Shown piece by piece: positions 25,277-34,599 of a DNA stretch of 64,000 nt (positions within the stretch are counted from its first letter, which is position 1; each line of letters starts with the position of its first letter). The stretch is from Collinsella aerofaciens (GTDB lineage Bacteria; Actinomycetota; Coriobacteriia; Coriobacteriales; Coriobacteriaceae): contig NZ_JADMSU010000002.1 of the NCBI RefSeq assembly GCF_015561195.1, positions 1 to 64,000 of the forward strand, written 5' to 3'. The notes under the pieces were generated by a model that was given only the letters and a program-made list of their open reading frames with translations, ran no database searches and was not told the origin of the DNA. A program made the translations under genes and the position numbers.

Positions 25277-28200
25277 ATGGTCTCTCGTATCTACGTGGAG
25301 AAGAAACCCGGGTTCGACGTCGAGGCTCAGCAGCTCAAGGGCGAGCTGACCGAAATTCTCGGCATCAAGGGCATCGAGGCCCTGAGGATCATCAACCGCT
25401 ACGACGTCGAGGGCATCGACGAGGAGCTTTTCCGCTCCTGCGTGCCGACCGTCTTTAGCGAGCCCCAGGTCGATGTGACCTACGACGAGCTCCCCGCAAG
25501 CGATGGCGCCGTCTTTGCCGTCGAATTCCTGCCTGGCCAGTTTGACCAGCGCGCCGACTCCGCCAGCGAGTGTGTGCAGCTCATCAGCCAGGGCGAGCGC
25601 CCCGCCGTGCGCTCCGCCAAGGTCTATATGATCTCGGGCGCTCTGGACGAAGCCGCCGTCGAGGCCATCAAGCACTACGTGGTGAACCCCGTCGAGGCGC
25701 GCATCGCCTCGCTCGACCTGCCCAAGACACTGTACATGGAGACCCCCGAGCCTGCGCCCGTCGAGGTGCTCGACGGCTTCCGCGAGCTTGACGAGGCAGG
25801 CCTTGCCGCCTTTATTTCCGAGCGCGGTCTTGCCATGGACGAGGCGGACATCGCCTTCTGCCAGCAGTACTTCCGCGATGAGGATCGCGACCCCACCATC
25901 ACCGAGATCCGCGTGATCGACACCTACTGGTCCGATCACTGCCGCCACACCACCTTCGGCACCGTCCTGGACGACGTGACGATCGACGACGCCGTGGTGC
26001 AGCAGGCCTTCGACCGCTACATGGAAATGCGCCACGAGCTCGGTCGCGACGCCAAGCCCGTCTGCCTCATGGACATGGGCACCATCGGCGCCAAGTACCT
26101 TAAGAAGACCGGCGTCATGACCGATGTCGACGAGTCCGAGGAGATCAACGCCTGCACCGTCAAGGTGAAGGTCGATGTCGATGGCGAGGACCAGGACTGG
26201 CTGTTCCTGTTTAAGAACGAGACCCACAACCACCCGACCGAGATCGAGCCCTTCGGCGGTGCCGCCACCTGCGTGGGCGGTGCCATCCGCGACCCGCTCT
26301 CGGGCCGCAGCTACGTGTACCAGGCCATGCGTGTCACCGGCGCCGGCGACCCCACTGTCCCGGTTTCCGAGACGCTCGAGGGTAAGCTTCCGCAGCGCAA
26401 ACTCGTGACCACCGCCGCCGCCGGCTACTCCAGCTACGGCAACCAGATCGGCCTTGCCACCGGCCAGGTCAACGAGCTCTATCACCCCGGCTACGTGGCC
26501 AAGCGCATGGAGGTCGGCGCCGTCGTGGGCGCTACCCCGGCAAACCACGTGCGCCGCGAGTGCCCCGCCCCCACCGACAAAATCATCCTTTTGGGCGGCC
26601 GCACCGGCCGTGACGGCATCGGCGGTGCCACCGGCTCATCCAAGACCCAGAACACCGAGTCCATCGAGACCTCGGGCGCCGAGGTCCAGAAAGGCAACGC
26701 CCCGGTCGAGCGCAAGCTGCAGCGCCTGTTCCGCCGCGGCGACGCCTGCCGCCTGATCAAGCGCTGCAACGACTTTGGCGCCGGCGGCGTCTCGGTCGCC
26801 GTGGGCGAGCTTGCCGACGGCCTGTACGTGGACCTGGACACCGTGACCAAGAAGTACGACGGCCTGGACGGCACCGAGCTCGCCATCTCCGAGTCCCAGG
26901 AGCGTATGGCCTGCGCCGTCGCCGACGGTGACGTCGAGGAGTTCATGGGCTACGCCGCCGAGGAGAACCTCGAGGCGACCGTTATCGCCGAGGTTACCGC
27001 CGAGCCGCGCATGCGCATGGCCTGGAACGGCGTCGCCATCGTCGACCTATCCCGCGAGTTCCTCAACTCCAACGGTGCACCCAAGCACCAGGTCGCCCAC
27101 GTCTGCGCCCGCAGCGTGTGGCAGCCCAGCTGGGCCGGCACCACGCTTGCCGAGCGCATGACCTCGCTGGTCACCGACCTCAACGTCGCCTCCAACAAGG
27201 GCCTTTCCGAACGCTTCGACTCCACCATCGGCGCCGCGACCGTGCTCATGCCCTTTGGCGGCAAGACGCAGCTCACCCCAAGCTCGGCCATGGTCGCCAA
27301 GTTCCCCGTGGACGGCGAGACCACCACGGCAAGCGCTATGGCATGGGGCTTCAACCCCTACCTGATGGAGGCCGACCAGTTTGCGGGCGCTTACCTGTCC
27401 GTGGTCGAGTCCATCGCCAAGCTCGTAGCCGCCGGCTTTGAGCACAAGCGCGCCTACCTCTCCTTCCAGGAGTACTTCGAGCGCCTGCGCACCGAGGCCG
27501 AGCGTTGGGGCAAGCCCATGGCAGCCGTCCTAGGCGCCCTTATGGCCCAGGTCGACCTGGGTGCCGGCGCCATCGGCGGCAAGGACTCCATGAGCGGCTC
27601 GTTTGAGGACGAGGCCGGCGAGCTCAACGTTCCGCCGACCCTGATCAGCTTCGCTGTCGCCGTGGGCAAGGCGGCGCGCGCTGTCTCCCCCGAGTTCAAG
27701 GGCCTCACACACCGCGTCGTCCGTATCGCCCCCGCCACCTATGGTGAGGACTACCGCCCCGATGCCCAGCAGCTGCTCGCCGCGTTTGACGCCGTCGAGG
27801 CGCTCACCGCCAACGGCAACGCCCTGGCCATCTCCACGCCCGGCTACGGCTGCGGCGCCGAGAGCCTCTTTAAAATGTGCGTCGGCAACCAGATCGGTAT
27901 CGAGCTTGCCGAGGATGTGGACGTGGAGAGCCTCTTCACCCCGCTCTACGGTAGCTTTATCGTCGAGCTCGCCGAGGATGCCGAGCTGCCCGAGGTCGCC
28001 GACGGCGTTGTCGTCGAGCCCCTGGGCACCACCGTCGAGGGCTATGTCATCGACACCGGCTCTGAGGTCATCGAGCTCGCCGAGCTCCAGGAGGCCTGGG
28101 AGAGCGGCATCGAGGGCGTCTTCGCCTACCGCAGCGCCGGCGAGACCCCCGAGGTCGAGACCATCGACTTCCGCGCCAAGGATATCCACGTGTACGGCGG

Positions 28201-29023
28201 CGCCAAGATCGCCCGCCCGCGCGTGATCATCCCCGTGTTCCCCGGCAACAACTGCGAGTACGACAGCGCCCGCGCCTTCCGTGCCGCCGGTGCCGAGGCC
28301 GACACCTTCGTGATCAACAACCTCACGCCCGAGGCCGTCGCCGAGAGCACCCACGAGCTTGCCCGCCGCATCCGTGCAAGCCAGATCGTTATGATCCCCG
28401 GCGGCTTCTCGGGCGGCGACGAGCCCGACGGCTCTGCCAAGTTCATCACGGCGTTCTTCCGCGCTCCCGAGGTCACCGAGGCAGTCCGCGACCTGCTCAA
28501 GGCCCGCGATGGCCTGATGCTGGGCATCTGCAACGGCTTCCAGGCCCTGATCAAGCTCGGCCTGGTGCCCTACGGCGACATCGTCGACGCCACGCCCGAT
28601 GCGCCCACGTTGACGTTCAACACCATCGGTCGCCACCAGAGCCGTCTGGTGCGCACCCGCATCTCGTCCAACCTGTCCCCGTGGCTGTCGCAGTGCAGCC
28701 TGGACGACCCCTACACCGTCGCCATCAGTCACGGCGAGGGCCGCTTCGTCGCTAACGACGAGGTGCTCGCCCAGCTTATCGCCAACGGCCAGGTCGCCAC
28801 GCAGTACGTGGGCGAGGACGGCAAGCCCAGCATGGATCTTTCCGTCAACCCCAACGGCTCCGCACTCGCCATCGAGGGCATCACGAGCCCCGACGGCCGC
28901 GTCCTGGGCAAGATGGGCCACGCCGAGCGTCGCGGCGACAACCTGTACCGCAACGTGCCCGAGCATGTCCCCGGCGATAAGTTCATGCCGATCTTTGAGA
29001 GCGGCGTAGCCTACTTCGCCTAA
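25277..29023 (+). CDS. purL: Phosphoribosylformylglycinamidine synthase, single-chain PurL-PurQ type
   Basis: A 1248-residue enzyme of purine biosynthesis that converts FGAR, glutamine and ATP to FGAM. The N-terminal PurS-like part is followed by two AIRS-type halves (SDHCRHTTFGTVLDD, ETHNHPTEIEPFGGAATCVGG, FGAGGVSVAVGELADG, GGKDSMSGSF). The C terminus is a glutamine amidotransferase: PVFPGNNCEYDSARAF, then the nucleophile in LGICNGFQAL, then SHGEGR. Many Gram-positives split these into PurS, PurL and PurQ, so the fused form is notable but common in related gut Actinobacteria and clostridia. The frame is open from 25169, but the ATG at 25277 has AGGAA upstream and fits the family start. Confidence 0.97.
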   Translation: MVSRIYVEKKPGFDVEAQQLKGELTEILGIKGIEALRIINRYDVEGIDEELFRSCVPTVFSEPQVDVTYDELPASDGAVFAVEFLPGQFDQRADSASECVQLISQGERPAVRSAKVYMISGALDEAAVEAIKHYVVNPVEARIASLDLPKTLYMETPEPAPVEVLDGFRELDEAGLAAFISERGLAMDEADIAFCQQYFRDEDRDPTITEIRVIDTYWSDHCRHTTFGTVLDDVTIDDAVVQQAFDRYMEMRHELGRDAKPVCLMDMGTIGAKYLKKTGVMTDVDESEEINACTVKVKVDVDGEDQDWLFLFKNETHNHPTEIEPFGGAATCVGGAIRDPLSGRSYVYQAMRVTGAGDPTVPVSETLEGKLPQRKLVTTAAAGYSSYGNQIGLATGQVNELYHPGYVAKRMEVGAVVGATPANHVRRECPAPTDKIILLGGRTGRDGIGGATGSSKTQNTESIETSGAEVQKGNAPVERKLQRLFRRGDACRLIKRCNDFGAGGVSVAVGELADGLYVDLDTVTKKYDGLDGTELAISESQERMACAVADGDVEEFMGYAAEENLEATVIAEVTAEPRMRMAWNGVAIVDLSREFLNSNGAPKHQVAHVCARSVWQPSWAGTTLAERMTSLVTDLNVASNKGLSERFDSTIGAATVLMPFGGKTQLTPSSAMVAKFPVDGETTTASAMAWGFNPYLMEADQFAGAYLSVVESIAKLVAAGFEHKRAYLSFQEYFERLRTEAERWGKPMAAVLGALMAQVDLGAGAIGGKDSMSGSFEDEAGELNVPPTLISFAVAVGKAARAVSPEFKGLTHRVVRIAPATYGEDYRPDAQQLLAAFDAVEALTANGNALAISTPGYGCGAESLFKMCVGNQIGIELAEDVDVESLFTPLYGSFIVELAEDAELPEVADGVVVEPLGTTVEGYVIDTGSEVIELAELQEAWESGIEGVFAYRSAGETPEVETIDFRAKDIHVYGGAKIARPRVIIPVFPGNNCEYDSARAFRAAGAEADTFVINNLTPEAVAESTHELARRIRASQIVMIPGGFSGGDEPDGSAKFITAFFRAPEVTEAVRDLLKARDGLMLGICNGFQALIKLGLVPYGDIVDATPDAPTLTFNTIGRHQSRLVRTRISSNLSPWLSQCSLDDPYTVAISHGEGRFVANDEVLAQLIANGQVATQYVGEDGKPSMDLSVNPNGSALAIEGITSPDGRVLGKMGHAERRGDNLYRNVPEHVPGDKFMPIFESGVAYFA

Positions 29024-29060
29024 AGCTTTCCCATCGGGTACAATCCCCTCGGGTAACATC

Positions 29061-29097
29061 ACCCGCCACCGGCACACCCGGTGGCGGGTTCTTTTTT
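29061..29097 (+). terminator. Terminator after purL
   Basis: CCCGCCACCGG, four bases, CCGGTGGCGGG, then TTCTTTTTT. Confidence 0.92.
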
Positions 29098-29122
29098 GCT
29101 TCGCGCATACAGGAAGGACACC

Positions 29123-30097
29123 ATGGAAAGCCGCAAGCCGTATCTCGCCACCCTACCCGGACTCATCCTGGGCTGCCTTGTTTGTTGCGCGCTCTGGGGG
29201 TCGGCTTTCCCCTGCATCAAAATCGGCTATGCGCTCTTTGGCATCCCCGCGCACGATAGCGCCTCGCAGCTGCTCTTCGCGGGTCTGCGCTTCACCCTTG
29301 CCGGCATGCTGGTCATTGTTGGCATGAGTGTGGCCCAGCGCCGTCCGCTCGTTCCGCAAGCGCGCGACATCAAGCCCATCCTCACGTTGTCGCTCTTCCA
29401 GACTATCGGCCAGTACTTCTTTTTCTACCTGGGACTCTCGCGCGCCAGCGCCATGTCGAGCTCCATCATCGAGGCCAGCGCCAACTTCCTAGCCATCCTC
29501 TTTGCCGCCCTGGCGTTTCGCACCGAAAAGCTCGATGTGGCCAAGGTGCTCGGCTGTGTGCTGGGCTTTGCCGGTGTCGCGCTCGTCAACCTTTCGAGCG
29601 CAGGCGGCACCTTTGGCTTTACGCTCGACGGCGAGGGCTTTATCCTGGCCTCCACCGTCGCGGGTGCCCTTTCGACCTGCCTGATCGGCATCTTCTCGCG
29701 CGAGCACAACGGCGTCTTACTTGCCGGGTGGCAGTTCTTGGTCGGCGGCCTGGTCCTCACCGCCATCGGCTTTTTGATGGGTGGCGCGCTCTCCCCCACG
29801 GCGATTGCCCCCGCTATCGCGCTCATCATCTACATGGCGCTTATCTCCGCGGTCGCCTACTCGCTGTGGTCGCGCCTGCTTGCCGTCAACCCCGTCAGCC
29901 GCGTCTCGGTCTTTGGGTTTATGAACCCCGTCTTTGGTGTGATGCTGAGCGCGCTGCTGCTCGGCGAGGGCGCTGGCACGAGCCCCGTTACCGTCATCGT
30001 TGCCCTGCTGTTGGTCTGCGGCGGCATCATCATCGTCAACAAACCCAAAAAGCCTAGCGAACTGCCCTTATTTAGCAGAGAGATTCACATACTTTAG
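29123..30097 (+). CDS. EamA/DMT-family transporter
   Basis: A 324-residue membrane protein with about ten hydrophobic segments in two EamA repeats. CALWGSAFPCIKIGY in the first helix and the second-half region LISAVAYSLWSRLLAVNPVSRVSVFGFMNPVFGV are typical of drug/metabolite transporters. Such proteins often export amino acids or other small metabolites; the substrate here is not identifiable. The start chosen is the ATG at 29123, five bases after AGGAAGG; the frame opens earlier inside the purL terminator, which makes the upstream start unlikely. It is followed by a strong terminator. Confidence 0.87.
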   Translation: MESRKPYLATLPGLILGCLVCCALWGSAFPCIKIGYALFGIPAHDSASQLLFAGLRFTLAGMLVIVGMSVAQRRPLVPQARDIKPILTLSLFQTIGQYFFFYLGLSRASAMSSSIIEASANFLAILFAALAFRTEKLDVAKVLGCVLGFAGVALVNLSSAGGTFGFTLDGEGFILASTVAGALSTCLIGIFSREHNGVLLAGWQFLVGGLVLTAIGFLMGGALSPTAIAPAIALIIYMALISAVAYSLWSRLLAVNPVSRVSVFGFMNPVFGVMLSALLLGEGAGTSPVTVIVALLLVCGGIIIVNKPKKPSELPLFSREIHIL

Positions 30098-30123
30098 TTT
30101 AATGGAGTACATCGGTGAGCTGA

Positions 30124-30157
30124 GGGCCGCCACGCACGCAAGCGTGCGCCCCTTTTT
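30124..30157 (+). terminator. Terminator after the EamA transporter gene
   Basis: GGGC and GCCC flank an inner GCACGC-AA-GCGTGC hairpin, followed by TTTTT. It abuts the stop codon of the convergent diguanylate cyclase gene. Confidence 0.85.
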
Positions 30158-31309
30158 CTAGCGTATCTGGACGCCGGCTTTCTTTTTCTCGGCCTTGACG
30201 CGGTAGAGCTCCGCGTCGGCAGCACGAAGCAAGTCTTGCCAGGTATCGACGCCATCACCAACCCGTGCGTAGCCGATGGACATCCGCAACAGATACGGAA
30301 CCTCGGCGCGCGCGAGCTCGTCGTTGATTGTCGCGCACAGATGCATGATATCCTGTTCCGCCACTGCCTTTTGGAGCACCACGAACTCATCGCCACCATA
30401 ACGTGCGATAAAGCCGCCAGACGCCGAGCAGACTTCTTTGAGCGCAGCAGATATGACCTGAAGAGCGTGGTCGCCCTCCACATGCCCATAGCGATCGTTA
30501 ATCTGCTTAAAGCCGTCGGCGTCCATCATAAGCAGATATACATCTTCGGCCTGATCCACATTTGAGAAGAGCGACAGCATATAGGTCTCAAAACGGTTGC
30601 GATTGTTAAGTCCAGTCAACGGGTCGGTCGAGATCAGCTGCTCCTGGTAGATGATGTAGAGCAGCAACATGCTAATCATTATGCCGACACAAAGGCCGGG
30701 CACCGAGTATACGACCTGAAAGGTACCGCCCACCAGGGCCGGAATGGCGAAAAATGCCAAGGTTCGATAGATGGCCTTCGTCTGCAGGCTCTCGACCCTG
30801 CGAGATTGCACAAACGCATGCAGGGATGTATGTATAACGTAACAGTAGCTGACGATGGGCTGGATCATATAGGCAAAGCCGCGACGATACACGCCCTGCG
30901 AATCGATATAGAACAGGGCGTGCGTCCAGTAACTGGTAAACGCCAGCACGACCACCAGAGCCGTAGGCAACGCTACAAGCACCACCCTATAGCGCGAGGT
31001 CAAAAGGCGAGAACCCTGCACCGTCTCGGAATAGATAAACCAAATGAGACACGCGATAGCAAAGAGCGAAAACGAAACCGCGTTGGAAATCCAGTTGGCA
31101 GCAATGCCCAACGTGCCGTCCACACCGTCCGAAAGCGTCCAGATCATATCGAATAATATGTACGCGGCAGAGGTGTAGCCAAGCATGCTAAACAATAACT
31201 GCTGGGTGCTCGAGAACAAGGAGCGACGACTTCGCATGGCAAGCCCGATAAGAACAATCATGCATAGCACGAATATCTCAATCTTGAGTGCCTTAACCAC
31301 TAGCGCCAT
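30158..31309 (-). CDS. Membrane-bound diguanylate cyclase
   Basis: A protein of about 383 residues. The first 210 residues hold about six or seven hydrophobic segments with short loops and no recognised sensor domain. The C-terminal GGDEF domain starts at DPLTGLNNRNRF, contains MMDADGFKQINDRYGHVEGD and the intact active-site YGGDEF. It should make cyclic di-GMP from two GTP at the inner face of the membrane. The usual inhibitory RxxD site five residues before GGDEF is absent (SGGF is present), suggesting weak product inhibition. The frame opens at a TTG at 31342; the ATG at 31309 is preferred, though its ribosome site is unclear and a GTG three codons later is possible. No PilZ or EAL protein is nearby. 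Confidence 0.86.
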   Translation of the reverse strand: MALVVKALKIEIFVLCMIVLIGLAMRSRRSLFSSTQQLLFSMLGYTSAAYILFDMIWTLSDGVDGTLGIAANWISNAVSFSLFAIACLIWFIYSETVQGSRLLTSRYRVVLVALPTALVVVLAFTSYWTHALFYIDSQGVYRRGFAYMIQPIVSYCYVIHTSLHAFVQSRRVESLQTKAIYRTLAFFAIPALVGGTFQVVYSVPGLCVGIMISMLLLYIIYQEQLISTDPLTGLNNRNRFETYMLSLFSNVDQAEDVYLLMMDADGFKQINDRYGHVEGDHALQVISAALKEVCSASGGFIARYGGDEFVVLQKAVAEQDIMHLCATINDELARAEVPYLLRMSIGYARVGDGVDTWQDLLRAADAELYRVKAEKKKAGVQIR

Positions 31310-31363
31310 CCCTTCAATATCCAAGTGGTCAGAATCGCCCAATTCGAATCAGGGCAATAAACA

Positions 31364-31390
31364 CCCCTTTACTCCGCAGGGGTAAAGGGG
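31364..31390. repeat. Inverted repeat upstream of the diguanylate cyclase gene
   Basis: CCCCTTTAC at 31364-31372 and GTAAAGGGG at 31382-31390. It lies between kdgT and the cyclase gene and may work as a second terminator for kdgT or as an operator. Confidence 0.5.
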
Positions 31391-31402
31391 ATAATAGCAG
31401 AG

Positions 31403-31440
31403 CGCCCGAACATCACTGCAAAACAGTTTCTGTTCGGGCG
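31403..31440 (-). terminator. Hairpin after kdgT
   Basis: CGCCCGAACA at 31403-31412 pairs exactly with TGTTCGGGCG at 31431-31440. It lies 50 bases after the kdgT stop. The following minus-strand bases are only moderately T-rich. Confidence 0.6.
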
Positions 31441-31490
31441 CCCATACGGCGCGAATTGCACACGCCGGCATCATTGATGGGTATCGATCG

Positions 31491-32513
31491 CTACTCGCCA
31501 TCGATGTCAGTCGCGACGGCCTCCTCGATGGCCTCGACACCGACAGGCGACAGATCCTCCTTGCCTTGGCAGAACTTCTTGTCGACCCAGCCAGTCAGAA
31601 TCGGAGCCATGATCGCCGTGATGATAACGGCGGTGGCGATCTGAGCGTACGCGGTGGGCGCAAGCTCGGCGTAGCGCGGTGCGACCTCGGCGAGGGCAAC
31701 CGGTGTGGTCATAGCCGTGCCGGCAATGGTGGAGCAAGCCACAGCGGCCTTGCCATTGCCGCCGCACAGACGCTCGAACGCAAAGGTGATGGGACCGACG
31801 ACAAACAGCGTGACAAGGCCCAGCAAGATGCCGGAAATACCGCCGGTGATAAAGCTCGACAGGCTCATGGACGCACCGAGCTGAAATCCGATGACGGCAA
31901 TCGCGGGATTGGCACCGGGAACCAGCAGGTTCTTGATAAACGGGAACAGGTTGCCCAGAACCATGCCAATAACGAGTGGCAAGATGGAGCCGATAATGGT
32001 GCCAATGGGAATGTTGGCGAGGCCGGAAACACCGAGGATGATCATCGTGACGGCGGGGCCAGCCGTAAAGAACAGGATACCGACGGCGCCCTGCTCGGAC
32101 TCATCGCCGAACTCGCCCATGATGCCCGTATAGAGCGCCATGTTGCAAAACGTGATGCCGCCGATGATAGACACGGAGCTCAGACCCAGGAAGTTGTCGT
32201 TAAAGAAATATGCTACGCCCAGGCCGAGGGCCGCTGCGACGACCAGCTTGGGGATCAGCACGACGATACCGGTCTTGATGGCACCCGGCGTGGACTTAAA
32301 GCTGATGCCGGCGCCCACAAACAGCAGGATCGCGGCGACGATGGTATTGGAGCCACCGCGGCAGGCAGCCGTAAAGAAGCCGCCGATCTCAAAAACCTGC
32401 GGGCAGAAGGTGTTGAGCAAAAGACCGACGATCATCGGATAGATCATGATGTCGCCCGGGATGCGCGGGACCTTGAATTTCTTTTGCTCGTTGGCGGTCG
32501 CTTCCTGTGCCAT
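31491..32513 (-). CDS. kdgT: 2-keto-3-deoxygluconate permease family transporter
   Basis: A 340-residue membrane protein with about ten hydrophobic segments of the KDGT family, which imports 2-keto-3-deoxygluconate by proton symport in enterobacteria. KVPRIPGDIMIYPMIVGLLLNTFCP near the N terminus and LLFVGAGISFKSTPGAIKTG are close to the family pattern. No pectin- or KDG-degradation gene lies nearby, so the actual substrate may be another sugar acid. The ATG at 32513 follows GGGGG at proper spacing; a start ten codons earlier is less supported. Confidence 0.87.
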   Translation of the reverse strand: MAQEATANEQKKFKVPRIPGDIMIYPMIVGLLLNTFCPQVFEIGGFFTAACRGGSNTIVAAILLFVGAGISFKSTPGAIKTGIVVLIPKLVVAAALGLGVAYFFNDNFLGLSSVSIIGGITFCNMALYTGIMGEFGDESEQGAVGILFFTAGPAVTMIILGVSGLANIPIGTIIGSILPLVIGMVLGNLFPFIKNLLVPGANPAIAVIGFQLGASMSLSSFITGGISGILLGLVTLFVVGPITFAFERLCGGNGKAAVACSTIAGTAMTTPVALAEVAPRYAELAPTAYAQIATAVIITAIMAPILTGWVDKKFCQGKEDLSPVGVEAIEEAVATDIDGE

Positions 32514-32663
32514 GAAACCCCCATTTCCGCTGACGGGGTACAAAAGCCCACGTCACGCTTTGCTACAGTAAAGTTTGACCATGGTACCAGAAGAAATAGA
32601 CCAGCTCGGTGAAAAATTCGACAAGTTGGGATGGAACGAGATTCGGCGCCCGCGACGCCACCC

Positions 32664-32987
32664 CTATATAAGGCTCAAGACGATATAGAGTACGATGCCC
32701 GAGACGCAGCACCACAGCATCGATTTTGTCTTGACCGCCACGACCACGACGCCGGCGGCCGCAATCCAGGGAACCAAGGCAGGCCAGAGCCCCGCGTCGA
32801 ACGCGCCGGGACTCACCAAGCCGTTGGCGACCAGCGCGGCAAAGGCAGCGGGCGGGATATAGCCCAGGGCCTCGGTAATGCGGGGCGACAGCGTTCTCCC
32901 GCGCAAGGCAAACGCCGGCGCGATGCGAAAGAACGCGATAGCAGACCACGACGACAGCCACAGAACCAAGAACTCGTTAACGGGCAT
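32664..32987 (-). CDS. azlD: AzlD family branched-chain amino acid exporter subunit
   Basis: A 107-residue membrane protein with about four hydrophobic segments, beginning MPVNEFLVLWLSSW and containing ALGYIPPAAFAALVAN, the typical AzlD sequence. With AzlC it exports branched-chain amino acids in Bacillus. The reading frame is open far upstream inside azlC, but the ATG at 32987 has GAGGT at suitable spacing and overlaps the last codons of azlC by 11 bases, so the two are translationally coupled. A longer open frame in another phase at 32563-32961 is a shadow. Confidence 0.9.
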   Translation of the reverse strand: MPVNEFLVLWLSSWSAIAFFRIAPAFALRGRTLSPRITEALGYIPPAAFAALVANGLVSPGAFDAGLWPALVPWIAAAGVVVVAVKTKSMLWCCVSGIVLYIVLSLI

Positions 32988-33669
32988 CGCGGGCACCTCT
33001 TCCGTCAAATACAGCATCGCACGCCAGCGCAATGGCAATGCCGACCACGACGCTTGCCGGCACGGCAATATTCGTGAGGCCCAAGAACTTGCATACGGCG
33101 ACGGACACCGCGCCCGAAACCGCCGCGACAACGTTGCCGCGCGACAGCCGCTGCGAAAAGAGTAGACAGATAAAGAGCGACGTGCAGACGAAGCTAGCAA
33201 TAGCGGTGGGAACATCGACAACGGCACCGACGATGGCACCCATCGTGCACGAAGCGCCCCATGTCACGATGAGGATCACGTTGAGCACGAAGGATTCGCG
33301 CGGGCCCCAATCCTCCCCCTCAACCAGCTTGGCAAGCGAGATGCCGTATGCCTCCTCGGTGAGCGTCGCGGCAACAGCCAGCGTCTGACGCTTCGAGGCG
33401 CCCGCCAGATGGGGTGCGATCGATGCCGAATAAAGTGCAAAGCGCGAGGAGATGGCGGCGACGCTCGCGATAATCGAAGGTGCCGGTACGCCCGCCAGCC
33501 AAAGATTGCAGATCATAAACTGGCCGCTGCCCGTCACAAACGTGCTGCTCAGAGCAAAGACCATCCAGGGCTCCATTCCCGTCTGCCCCATGATCATTCC
33601 GCACGGCGCGCCTATCGCAACATAGGTAAGCATCACCGGCCAGACGGTTCTAACGATTTTGAGCACCAT
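32977..33669 (-). CDS. azlC: AzlC family branched-chain amino acid exporter subunit
   Basis: A 230-residue membrane protein with about seven hydrophobic segments. AIGAPCGMIMGQTG, SGQFMICNLWLAG and ISSRFALYSASIAPHL are conserved in AzlC, the large subunit of the AzlCD exporter. The open frame extends 78 codons upstream with no hydrophobic or conserved sequence, so the ATG at 33669 is the likely start. It heads a two-gene operon with azlD and could balance the Liv importer encoded 13 kb away, but no shared regulation is visible. Confidence 0.9.
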   Translation of the reverse strand: MVLKIVRTVWPVMLTYVAIGAPCGMIMGQTGMEPWMVFALSSTFVTGSGQFMICNLWLAGVPAPSIIASVAAISSRFALYSASIAPHLAGASKRQTLAVAATLTEEAYGISLAKLVEGEDWGPRESFVLNVILIVTWGASCTMGAIVGAVVDVPTAIASFVCTSLFICLLFSQRLSRGNVVAAVSGAVSVAVCKFLGLTNIAVPASVVVGIAIALACDAVFDGRGARDAR

Positions 33670-33795
33670 ACGCTTCTTATCCTGACAAGGTCTCCGAGCC
33701 GCATGTAGCGACACGGCAGAATCATCATCCGACAGCAACCGAGTTCGCCTACAATTGCCACCGGATCGAAAGACACAACTTTTTAGGAAGTCATT

Positions 33796-34599
33796 ATGAC
33801 AGCTATCGATCGAGACCGGGCGCGCGCGGCCTTCAAAAGCTACACCGATGCCTACGACGCCACCAACCCACGCATCGCGCTCAAAATCGAGCATACGTAC
33901 CACGTGGCCGAGGCATGCGATGCCGTAGCGCGCGAGCAGGGCTGGTCGTCAGAAGATATTGACCTAGCATGGCTTTGCGGCCTGCTACACGATATGGGCC
34001 GCTTTGAGCAGCTGCGACGCTGGGACACCTTTAAGGACGCCGAGAGCATGAGCCATGCGGCGCTGGGCATCGAGGTCCTCTTTGGCGAGAATCCCGCCGA
34101 TGCACCCGCCGTAACGAGCATCCGCGACTTTATCGATGACCCGGTAGAAGATGAGCTCATCCGAGCGAGCATTGCCTATCACAGCGATTTCCGTCTACCC
34201 GCACAGCTCGACGAGCGCACGCGGAGCTTCTGCGATATCGTGCGCGATGGTGACAAGATCGACATTATGCGCACCATCGCCGACAGCACCGTCGAGACCA
34301 TCCTTAAGGTGGATGAGGACACGTTTCTCGCCAGCCACTTCTCGGCACCGACGCTGGCCGCCTTTGACGAGCACCGCTGCGTCACGCGCGATGAGCCCGC
34401 AGACTACCTGGTGGGACTCATCTGCTTTATGTTTGAGCTCGTCTATCCAGCGAGCCGCGCGCTGGCGCGCGAGCAGGGCGATATCCACCGCCTGCTCGAC
34501 GCGCCCTTTGGCATTGCACGGCCTTTTAGCGACCCCACCACGCAAGCGACCTGGGAGCGCCTAAAGAACGAGATGCGCACCTGGCTGGCGCGCGCCTAG
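33796..34599 (+). CDS. HD-domain phosphohydrolase
   Basis: A 267-residue protein with a metal-binding HD domain: His 36 in EHTYHVAEA, then LLHDMGRFEQ with HD at 65-66, then SHAALG and a later GDKIDIMR. Such proteins hydrolyse phosphomonoesters or nucleotides and are often involved in nucleotide signalling; the substrate is not known. The C-terminal 100 residues are helical without a recognised domain. AGGAAG lies before the ATG. Its last four bases overlap the end of the convergent etfA gene. Confidence 0.85.
   Translation: MTAIDRDRARAAFKSYTDAYDATNPRIALKIEHTYHVAEACDAVAREQGWSSEDIDLAWLCGLLHDMGRFEQLRRWDTFKDAESMSHAALGIEVLFGENPADAPAVTSIRDFIDDPVEDELIRASIAYHSDFRLPAQLDERTRSFCDIVRDGDKIDIMRTIADSTVETILKVDEDTFLASHFSAPTLAAFDEHRCVTRDEPADYLVGLICFMFELVYPASRALAREQGDIHRLLDAPFGIARPFSDPTTQATWERLKNEMRTWLARA

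Noticed and set aside
27530-29077. A 515-codon open frame on the minus strand inside purL.
   Set aside because: The region encodes the conserved C-terminal half and amidotransferase of PurL on the plus strand; the antisense frame is composition driven.
32563-32961. A 132-codon minus-strand frame overlapping azlD.
   Set aside because: Arg-rich shadow sequence; the azlD frame in another phase gives a proper AzlD protein with a good ribosome site.
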